In this document: positions 1 through 5,115 of the stretch, piece by piece | Layout of the letters: every line of letters starts with the position of its first letter | Position numbering within the stretch: the first letter of the stretch is position 1 | Source: Variovorax sp. | GTDB lineage: Bacteria > Pseudomonadota > Gammaproteobacteria > Burkholderiales > Burkholderiaceae_C | Direction of reading: 5' to 3' | Length of the DNA stretch: 5,115 bases | NCBI GenBank assembly: GCA_028292145.1 | Contig: JAQGMX010000087.1 | Location: forward strand, 1 to 5,115 | Position numbers and translations under genes: made by a program | The notes under the pieces: generated by a model | Seen by the model: only the letters and a program-made list of their open reading frames with translations | What the model was told of the DNA's origin: nothing | The model's database searches: none

Positions 1-1605
1 AGCGCGCACGACACCTTCTGGGACTTCGTTTCCCTGATGCCCGAGTCGACCCACATGCTGATGTGGGCCATGAGCGACCGCGCCATCCCGCGCAGCTACC
101 GGATGATGGAGGGCTTCGGCGTCCATACCTTCCGCTTCGTCAATGCGCGCGGCGAGGCCCACTTCGTCAAGTTTCACTGGAAGCCGAAGCTCGGCATCCA
201 CGGTCTGGTCTGGGACGAGGCGCAGAAGATCGCCGGCAAGGATGCCGACTTCCATCGCCGCGATCTCTGGGAAGCCATCGAAAACGGCGACTTTCCCGAA
301 TGGGAACTCGGCGTGCAGATGATTCCGGCCGACAAGGAACATTCGCTCGGCTTCGACCTGCTCGACCCGACCAAGCTGATCCCAGAGGAACTGGTTCCCG
401 TGCAGAAGATCGGCCGGATGGTGCTCGATCGCAATCCGGACAACTTCTTCGCGGAGACCGAACAGGTCGCGTTCCATCCCGGCCACGTCGTGCCGGGTAT
501 CGATTTCTCCAACGATCCGTTGCTGCAGGGCCGGCTGTTCTCGTACACCGACACGCAGATTTCGCGTCTCGGCGGCGCGAACTTCCATGAGTTGCCGATC
601 AACAAGGCGGTTTGCCCGTTCCACAACTTCCAGCGCGACGGCATGCATCGGCAGTCGATCGCACGCGGGCAGGTGGCTTACGAGCCGAACACGCTGGGCA
701 ACGGTGCGGAATACCGCATCGACGGCGCGAGCGCAGGTTTCCAGTCCTATCCCGAGGAGATCGAGTCTCCCAAGGTGCGGCGCCGCAGCGCTTCGTTCGA
801 TGACCATTTCACGCAGGCCCGTCTGTTCTTCAACAGCCAGAGTTCGGCCGAAAAGGACCATATCGTCGCGGCTTTCCGCTTCGAACTGTCCAAGCTGGAA
901 GTGCCGGCGATCCGTCAGCGCATGGTCGACAACCTGGCGCATGTCGATGAAAAGCTGGCTCGCCGTGTCGCGGAACCGCTCGGCATCAGCGCGCCGGATG
1001 CGCGTGCAGCTGCCGGCCGGCCCGGCTTCCGCGATCACCGCATCAACTCGACCATTGAAGAATCGCGCGCGTTGAGCATGGCGGACACCGGCGACGGTTC
1101 GATCAAGACGCGAAAGATTGCCATCCTGGTGGCCGACGGCGTCGATTCCGCTTCGCTCAAGCCGATCCGCGAAGCACTCGAGGCGGCCGGCGCGACCTGC
1201 AAGGTCATCGGTCCGCGCCTGGGCACCGTTGCCAGCGCCTCCAAGCGGCAGATCGAGGTCGATGCGACCTTCGCTGCGATGCCGTCGATCATGTTCGACG
1301 CCGTGCTGGTACCGGCCGGCAAGGACGGCGTTGCCGCCATGGCGCAGAACGGCGATGCCGTGCACTACGTGATGGAAGCCTTCAAGCATTGCAAGGCGAT
1401 CTGCACCGTCGGCGAAGGTGTCGAATTGTTGCGCGCACTGCAGCTTGGCGACGAGCCCGCAGCCGCCGGCCTGGTGGTTGCGAAAACGCCGGTCACCAAC
1501 CTCGGCGACAACACGGCTGCGCTGCAGGTCGCTGCCGATTTCGTGGCGGCGATCTCGAAGCACCGTCACTGGGACCGCGCCGGCATCGACGCGATCCCGG
1601 CCTGA
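1..1605 (+). CDS. katE: Catalase HPII (large-subunit, clade 2 heme catalase), 5' end missing
   Basis: Converts hydrogen peroxide to water and oxygen in the cytoplasm. The reading frame is open from base 1, so the gene begins upstream; 534 residues are visible, ending at TGA 1603-1605. Seen: the catalase core runs to about window residue 320 and includes FHPGH (residues 158-162) and the heme-ligand motif RLFSYTDTQ (178-186). His159 and Tyr182 are 23 residues apart, as are His392 and Tyr415 of E. coli HPII, which form its His-Tyr cross-link. Alignment from memory puts the first visible residue near HPII position 234, so the distal His128 and Asn201 equivalents lie outside the window. After a linker (about 325-365), residues about 370-534 form the flavodoxin/DJ-1-like C-terminal domain that separates large-subunit from small-subunit catalases; the ending DAIPA resembles the HPII C-terminus. 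One oddity is Cys468 at the DJ-1 elbow position. There is no frameshift. Family assignment is very secure. Confidence 0.97.
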   Translation, partial: SAHDTFWDFVSLMPESTHMLMWAMSDRAIPRSYRMMEGFGVHTFRFVNARGEAHFVKFHWKPKLGIHGLVWDEAQKIAGKDADFHRRDLWEAIENGDFPEWELGVQMIPADKEHSLGFDLLDPTKLIPEELVPVQKIGRMVLDRNPDNFFAETEQVAFHPGHVVPGIDFSNDPLLQGRLFSYTDTQISRLGGANFHELPINKAVCPFHNFQRDGMHRQSIARGQVAYEPNTLGNGAEYRIDGASAGFQSYPEEIESPKVRRRSASFDDHFTQARLFFNSQSSAEKDHIVAAFRFELSKLEVPAIRQRMVDNLAHVDEKLARRVAEPLGISAPDARAAAGRPGFRDHRINSTIEESRALSMADTGDGSIKTRKIAILVADGVDSASLKPIREALEAAGATCKVIGPRLGTVASASKRQIEVDATFAAMPSIMFDAVLVPAGKDGVAAMAQNGDAVHYVMEAFKHCKAICTVGEGVELLRALQLGDEPAAAGLVVAKTPVTNLGDNTAALQVAADFVAAISKHRHWDRAGIDAIPA

Positions 1606-1650
1606 GTCGCTTATCGAGTCGTTTACCGAGTCGCCAGATCAGCGACTCAG
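1602..1650. terminator. Putative bidirectional terminator between convergent catalase and sirtuin genes
   Basis: CTGAGTCGCT (1602-1611) and AGCGACTCAG (1641-1650) are perfect 10-bp inverted repeats separated by 29 bases. The left arm overlaps the catalase stop codon and the right arm overlaps the sirtuin stop codon. A shorter alternative hairpin pairs 1628-1634 with 1642-1648 (7 bp, 7-base loop). Neither strand has a long T run after the stem, so this is not a textbook intrinsic terminator. The role is inferred from symmetry and position between two converging stops. Confidence 0.5.
1604..1639. repeat. 12-bp imperfect direct repeat, GAGTCG core, three units
   Basis: Three units start every 12 bases with GAGTCG: 1604-1615, 1616-1627 and 1628-1639. 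The first two match at 10 of 12 positions; the third keeps only the first seven bases of unit one. The array fills the gap between the two stop codons, and its units can each pair with the single reverse copy CGACTC at 1643-1648. It probably arose by local duplication; any function beyond the hairpin is unknown. Confidence 0.6.
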
Positions 1651-2481
1651 TTGCGCAACCAGTCCGGCGAGCGTCTCGCCGACGGGTTGCGCAACTTTCA
1701 ACGTGAAAAGATCGTCGGCGCGGGTACGCCCAAGGTTGACCGCAGCCACCGGCTTTGCCACCTTGGCAGCAGCCAGAACGAAGCGAAACCCCGAATACAC
1801 CATCAGCGACGAGCCGACCACAAGCATGGCGTCTGCAGCGTCCAACGCTTCGTTGGCCGCGGCCACCCGGTCGCGCGGTACGCTTTCGCCAAAGAACACC
1901 ACATCGGGCTTCAGCATGCCGCCGCAAAGCGGGCAGTCGGGCACGTCGAAGCTGTCGAAGTCGCGGCCTTCGAGATCGGCATCGCCGTCGGGCGCGACGC
2001 CGGCTTCGAGTTCGGCGAACAGCGGATTGCGTTGCCGCAGCTCGACCTGCAGATCGGCGCGCGGCGTGCGCGTTTCGCAGCCGAGGCAGCGTACGGTGTC
2101 GATGCGGCCGTGCAGGTCGACGGTATTGCGGCTGCCGGCCGCTTCATGCAGGCCGTCGACGTTCTGCGTCAGCAGCAGCTCGACGTGGCCCAGCTTTTCA
2201 AGTTCGGCCAGCGCACGGTGTGCCGCGCCGGGCCGCGCGTGCGCCATCGTTGGCCAGCCGACCAGACTGCGCGCCCAGTAGCGTTTGCGCGTGAACTCAT
2301 CGCCGGTGAAGGCCTGGAAAGTGACCGGCGAAGGCCGTTTCCATTCGCCGTCCACGTCGCGGTAATCGGGAATGCCGGACTCGGTGCTGCAACCGGCGCC
2401 GCCGAGCACGAAAAGGCGGGGATGTTGCGCGACAAAGTCGGCGAGTTCGTTGAGTGCGGTGGCGTCCTGCGACATGGCCAT
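1639..2481 (-). CDS. Class II (SIRT4-like) Sir2 family NAD-dependent protein deacylase
   Basis: Sirtuins use NAD+ to remove acyl groups from lysines, or in some members to transfer ADP-ribose; expected to be cytoplasmic. The 280-residue product shows the full set of motifs: NAD-binding GAGCSTESGIPDYR (residues 28-41), TQNVDGLH (105-112), catalytic His124 in LHG, two zinc-binding cysteine pairs (Cys132/Cys135 and Cys183/Cys186), KPDVVFFGE (191-199) and VVGSSLMVYSG (221-231). The STESGIPDYR wording, the roughly 47-residue spacer between cysteine pairs and the SLMVYSG motif fit class II, the SIRT4 group. The start at 2481 is preferred over an in-frame ATG at 2475 because AAGG lies 9 bases upstream of it; the open frame reaches 2721 but would overlap the preceding gene. 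That gene's stop is 11 bases upstream and overlaps the ribosome binding site, so translation may be coupled. One oddity: the usual Thr before GAG is Gly27. Substrate and exact activity cannot be inferred. Confidence 0.93.
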   Translation of the reverse strand: MAMSQDATALNELADFVAQHPRLFVLGGAGCSTESGIPDYRDVDGEWKRPSPVTFQAFTGDEFTRKRYWARSLVGWPTMAHARPGAAHRALAELEKLGHVELLLTQNVDGLHEAAGSRNTVDLHGRIDTVRCLGCETRTPRADLQVELRQRNPLFAELEAGVAPDGDADLEGRDFDSFDVPDCPLCGGMLKPDVVFFGESVPRDRVAAANEALDAADAMLVVGSSLMVYSGFRFVLAAAKVAKPVAAVNLGRTRADDLFTLKVAQPVGETLAGLVAQLSR

Positions 2482-2490
2482 GGTCGACCG

Positions 2491-2498
2491 CCTTACCT
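2491..2498 (-). promoter_or_regulatory. Ribosome binding site of the sirtuin gene, overlapping upstream stop
   Basis: On the minus strand the bases read AGGTAAGG, ending 9 bases before the ATG at 2481. The TAA stop of the preceding gene (2493-2495) lies inside it. This favours the 2481 start over the ATG at 2475 and suggests that ribosomes finishing the upstream gene reinitiate here. Confidence 0.55.
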
Positions 2499-2978
2499 GA
2501 ACTGCCGACGCAAAAACGGCCGGTGGCGCGCAATGTGCGCCAGTTGCGCCTCGGCGATGGTGCCCCCGAGGTCGACGCCGTTCGGGCCGCCGGCATGCTC
2601 GCCGTTCAACACTTCGTTGGCCAGCACCAGCGCGCGTCTGACGATCTCTTCCTCGCCGATGCCCTGTGCTGCACCCAGGTCGAGCGCGACCCGCTTCATC
2701 GCACGCTGGGAAAGCATCCACTGCGCGCCGAATGCGTCCCAGGCTGCAGCCGCTTCCTTGAACCGGTCGCGTTCGGCCAGGATTTCGCTCAGCGGCTTGG
2801 CGAGGATTTCATTGAGCGCATCGAGCTGTTCGGTCATCGCCTCGTGGCGGGCCTCGGCTTCCTTGAGCGACAACTCGGCCGCCGTCGGGCCGGGCGGCGT
2901 TGCCGGTTGGGGCTGCAGCGCGTTGAAGCTGCCGTCGGCGTTGGGGATCGGAATCTGAAGTTTGTCGAGGGTGGCCAT
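2493..2978 (-). CDS. Hypothetical protein, 161 residues, predicted mostly helical
   Basis: I do not recognise this family. Seen: a short N-terminal segment (residues 1-21); a Pro-rich linker (about 22-31, QPQPATPPGP); a charged, Ala/Glu-rich stretch (about 32-80) likely to be a long helix or coiled coil; a second helical part (about 85-127, with EEEIVRRALVLANEVL); a Gly-rich turn (129-140); and a basic tail ending FLRRQFR. There is no signal peptide, membrane segment or cysteine, so a soluble cytoplasmic protein is expected. It is judged real because it fits exactly between two genes of the same strand, 21 bases after the amidase and 11 before the sirtuin, with matching base composition. The ATG at 2978 is the first after the in-frame amidase stop; its ribosome binding site is weak (AAGG about 18 bases upstream), so the start is less certain than the gene. 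Position suggests co-expression with the sirtuin; partner or substrate roles are speculation. Confidence 0.75.
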   Translation of the reverse strand: MATLDKLQIPIPNADGSFNALQPQPATPPGPTAAELSLKEAEARHEAMTEQLDALNEILAKPLSEILAERDRFKEAAAAWDAFGAQWMLSQRAMKRVALDLGAAQGIGEEEIVRRALVLANEVLNGEHAGGPNGVDLGGTIAEAQLAHIARHRPFLRRQFR

Positions 2979-2999
2979 CGGCCGATTCTGTGCCAGCCT

Positions 3000-4409
3000 T
3001 CAGCGTGCGTCGTCCGACTGCAGGCGTTCCACCTGTGCGGCAAAGGCCATCACCCGCGCGTCCTCGAAACAGGGCCCGACGATCTGCAGCCCGACCGGCA
3101 GGCCGCGCACCGTGCCGGCAGGCACCGAGCAAGCCGGCACGCCGCAGTAATTGAACAACGGGGTGAAGGCCGCATGGCCGCGCGGACCGGCCGGCTTGCC
3201 ACCGATGACGGCGGGGCCGAGTTCGTCAATCGGCCAGGCGGTGACGGGCGTCGTCGGGCACAGCAGCAGGTCGTAGTCACCGAAGAAGGCGGCCAGGCTG
3301 CCGACGATGCGCTGCTTGAGCCGCAACGCACGCGCGACGTCGGCCGGCGTCACGGAAGCGCCGCCCTCGATCTGCGCCACCAGCACCGGATCGATGCGGT
3401 AGCGCGCATCGGCGAGACGGTCGCCGTAAAGCGCATGCAGGCCGGCCTGCTGCAGCACGATCAGCGGATATTCGCGCGTGCCTTCGGGCCAGTCGGGGTC
3501 GGCGTCGTCGATGCGCCAGCCGTCGGCGCGCAGCGCATCGACCTGTCGCTGCAGCGCATCCCGCACGTCGTCATCGACAGCCAGATCGCAGCCGAGTCGC
3601 GGACTCCAGGCGATGCGCAGCTCCCGCGCGGGTGCGGCATCGATCGCAGGACCGGCCTCCAGCCCGACCGCGATCGGCACGCCGGCCGGATCATTCGCGT
3701 CGTAGGCGATCAACTGGTCGTACAGCCATGCGCAATCGTTGACGTCCTGCGCCATCAGGCCGATCACCGAAAGGCCGAAGTTCGGTTCCGCGAATCCCCA
3801 AGGATGCGGAATAAGCCCGGGGCTCGGCTTGAGGCCGACCAGCCCGCAATGCGCGGCCGGCCGGCGCGTCGAGCCGCCGGCGTCGGTACCGAGCGCGAGC
3901 AGGCCGAGTCCCGAAGCCAGCGCCGACACCGCGCCGCCGGACGATCCGCCGGGCGTCAGCAATGGGTCCAGCGGATGCCGCGTCGCGCCGTAGATCAGAT
4001 TGGTCGTCACGCCCTTGCAGGCGAATTCCGAGCAGTTGGTGATGCCGAGCACGAAGGCACCGCGCTCGCGCAGCCGCGCCACGGCCCAGGCGTCGCGCGG
4101 CGCGATGAAGTCCTCGAACAGCAGCGAGCCCTGGGCAATGCGCCGCCCTTCGACCCAGAGGTTGTCCTTGACGGTGACCGGCACGCCGGCCATCGGCAGC
4201 GATTCGCCGGCGGCGATGCGCCGGTCGACCGAAGCGGCTTCTTCGAGCACCAACCGCGCATCGAACTGCACGATGGCATTCAGCGCAGGGTTCAGCCGCT
4301 CGACGCGTTCGATGAAATGGCGCGCGACTTCGACCGCGCTCAGCGCGCCTGCCGAGACGCGGGCCGCGAGTTCGCGGGCGCTCAGGTGGTGCAGCGCAGC
4401 ATCGGTCAT
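3000..4409 (-). CDS. Amidase-signature family hydrolase
   Basis: Hydrolyses an amide bond in an unknown small molecule; probably cytoplasmic, since no signal peptide is visible. The 469-residue product has the usual length for this family. The Ser-cisSer-Lys triad is complete: Lys81 in VTVKDN, Ser156 in GGSSGG (154-159) and nucleophile Ser180 in GTDAGGSTRRP (174-184). The spacings of 75 and 24 residues equal those of Lys142, Ser217 and Ser241 in fatty acid amide hydrolase. The family ending is also present: NYCGVPACSVP followed by GLPVGLQIVGP. The start at 4409 follows GGGAGA by 6 bases and overlaps the deacetylase stop as ATGA; the open frame continues to 5006, but that extension would overlap the deacetylase and lacks amidase motifs. 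It lacks the C-terminal extension of allophanate hydrolases. A GatA role is unlikely because no gatB or gatC adjoins it. The family is secure; the substrate is not, although the PuuE-like neighbour suggests a nitrogen-containing catabolite. Confidence 0.94.
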   Translation of the reverse strand: MTDAALHHLSARELAARVSAGALSAVEVARHFIERVERLNPALNAIVQFDARLVLEEAASVDRRIAAGESLPMAGVPVTVKDNLWVEGRRIAQGSLLFEDFIAPRDAWAVARLRERGAFVLGITNCSEFACKGVTTNLIYGATRHPLDPLLTPGGSSGGAVSALASGLGLLALGTDAGGSTRRPAAHCGLVGLKPSPGLIPHPWGFAEPNFGLSVIGLMAQDVNDCAWLYDQLIAYDANDPAGVPIAVGLEAGPAIDAAPARELRIAWSPRLGCDLAVDDDVRDALQRQVDALRADGWRIDDADPDWPEGTREYPLIVLQQAGLHALYGDRLADARYRIDPVLVAQIEGGASVTPADVARALRLKQRIVGSLAAFFGDYDLLLCPTTPVTAWPIDELGPAVIGGKPAGPRGHAAFTPLFNYCGVPACSVPAGTVRGLPVGLQIVGPCFEDARVMAFAAQVERLQSDDAR

Positions 4410-5115
4410 CGTGTTTCTCCCGGCGGCACGTTGGCCAGCCAGTGTCGCGCGATCTGCTCGCGCGTCGCGCACCAGACGCCGTCTTTCTGGCGGATGTACG
4501 CCAGCAGTTTGGCGAGCCCGTTGATGCGCCCCGGCCGTCCGATGATGCGGGTGTGCAGGCCGATCGACATCATGCGCGGCGACTGCTCGGAGGTCTGAGA
4601 TTCGGCCAGCAGGCAGTCGAAGGCGTCGATCGCGTAGTCGGCGAAGTCGCTGCCGCGGACGTAGGTGAAGCTGTCGAAGAAGCGCATGTCGTTGGTGTCG
4701 AAGGCGTACGGCAGCACCAGATGAGACCGGCCGGCGACCGGCGTGTAGTACGGCAGGTCGTCGTTGTACGCATCGCTGTCGTAGAGAAAGCCGCCGTGCG
4801 CGGCCAGCAGGCGCCGCGTGTTGACCGACGCCGACGATTTGGTGTGCCAGCCGACCGGCGCGCGGCCGTACAGGCGACGGACCGTCTCCACGCAGCGCGC
4901 GATCGTCGCGCGCTCCTCGGCCTCGTCCATGCCCGCATGCGATTCCCAGCGCCAGCCGTGGCAGCAGATCTCGAAGCCCTGCGCCGCCGCATCGGTCGCG
5001 ACCCACGGCGTGGTTTCCAGCGCGCGGGCGCAGGCGTTGAGCGTGAGCGGCACGCCGGCTGCCGTCAGCATCCGCGTGATGCGCCAGTAGCCGACGCGCG
5101 CGCCGTACTCGAACT
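4406..5115 (-). CDS. Polysaccharide-deacetylase-fold hydrolase, PuuE (allantoinase-like) group, 5' end missing
   Basis: The frame is open through the right edge (first full codon 5113-5111), leaving 235 residues; PuuE proteins are usually about 300, so roughly 70 N-terminal residues, including any N-terminal NodB motif, are outside. Seen: EYGARVGYWR near the edge, CHGWRWE (His codon 4958-4960), NTRRLLAAHGGFLYDSDAY, DDLPYY, PYAFDTNDMRF and GLHTRIIGRPGR (His codon 4553-4555). These resemble the urate-pathway protein PuuE, an allantoinase unrelated to the classical one and reported as metal-independent. Where polysaccharide deacetylases carry a second metal-binding His after the first, this protein has Trp-Arg-Trp, so sugar-polymer deacetylation is less likely. 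The TGA stop (4406-4408) overlaps the amidase start by 4 bases, which indicates translational coupling. Paralogs of PuuE are common and some probably act on other cyclic amides, so the group is fairly secure but allantoin as substrate is only a possibility. No other purine-pathway gene is visible here. Confidence 0.85.
   Translation of the reverse strand, partial: FEYGARVGYWRITRMLTAAGVPLTLNACARALETTPWVATDAAAQGFEICCHGWRWESHAGMDEAEERATIARCVETVRRLYGRAPVGWHTKSSASVNTRRLLAAHGGFLYDSDAYNDDLPYYTPVAGRSHLVLPYAFDTNDMRFFDSFTYVRGSDFADYAIDAFDCLLAESQTSEQSPRMMSIGLHTRIIGRPGRINGLAKLLAYIRQKDGVWCATREQIARHWLANVPPGETR
4416..4421 (-). promoter_or_regulatory. Ribosome binding site of the amidase gene
   Basis: The minus strand reads GGGAGA 6 bases before the ATG at 4409. 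It lies within the last codons of the deacetylase gene and decides the amidase start. Confidence 0.6.

Noticed and set aside
1..1605. Possible truncated or broken catalase, since the first ATG is at base 37.
   Set aside because: The frame is open from base 1 and the residues before that ATG (AHDTFWDFVSL) match the catalase family, so the gene simply continues beyond the left edge.
1650..1695. Two exact copies of the palindrome GTTGCGCAAC at 1650-1659 and 1686-1695.
   Set aside because: Both encode Val-Ala-Gln with the same codons within the sirtuin C-terminus, so coding explains them; two copies are not enough to argue for an operator.
2482..2721. Upstream extension of the sirtuin to an ATG at 2721.
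   Set aside because: It would overlap the preceding gene by over 200 bases, lacks sirtuin motifs, and a well-placed ribosome binding site supports 2481.
1651..2958. A 435-codon plus-strand frame opposite the sirtuin and unknown gene.
   Set aside because: It is a shadow of the sirtuin, which has a full motif set; no domain is recognisable in the plus-strand product.
2454..4598. A 714-codon open frame on the plus strand covering the amidase and unknown gene.
   Set aside because: It lies antisense to genes with clear motifs, its translation shows no recognisable domain and is rich in Arg, Ala, Gly and Gln, and long antisense frames are expected in GC-rich coding DNA.
4410..5006. Upstream extension of the amidase frame to 5006.
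   Set aside because: The extension is out of frame over the deacetylase, has low-complexity Arg/Ala content, and the triad spacing and GGGAGA site support the start at 4409.

Overview
This GC-rich window, with G or C at most third codon positions, looks like ordinary chromosomal DNA of a proteobacterium, most likely a beta- or gammaproteobacterium. That placement rests on base composition and on the protein families present, not on a marker gene. It is almost completely coding, and I see no tRNA or rRNA, CRISPR array, transposase or phage gene.

Layout. Bases 1-1605 (+) hold the last 534 residues of a large-subunit, clade 2 catalase (HPII/KatE type), cut by the left edge. The other four genes are on the minus strand and converge on it. 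In transcription order they are: a polysaccharide-deacetylase-fold enzyme of the PuuE (allantoinase-like) group, cut by the right edge (4406-5115); an amidase-signature hydrolase (3000-4409); an unrecognised 161-residue, probably helical protein (2493-2978); and a class II (SIRT4-like) sirtuin (1639-2481). The gaps are a 4-bp ATGA overlap, 21 bp and 11 bp, so the four are probably one operon whose promoter lies beyond the right edge. The catalase promoter lies beyond the left edge.

How the genes may work together. The deacetylase/amidase pair looks like two successive C-N bond hydrolases, perhaps for breakdown of a purine-like ring, hydantoin or amide compound. The substrate cannot be read from the sequence. 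The sirtuin (NAD-dependent deacylase or ADP-ribosyltransferase) and the unknown protein follow it and may be co-expressed, but nothing shows a shared pathway. The catalase is an independent peroxide-defence gene.

The only clearly non-coding structure is the 33-bp convergent junction. It carries a perfect 10-bp inverted repeat ending next to both stop codons and a 12-bp direct repeat, and is probably a bidirectional terminator. I found no convincing undescribed system. The points most worth checking are this junction, the unknown protein coupled to the sirtuin, the substrate of the hydrolase pair, and a cysteine at the DJ-1-like elbow of the catalase C-terminal domain.
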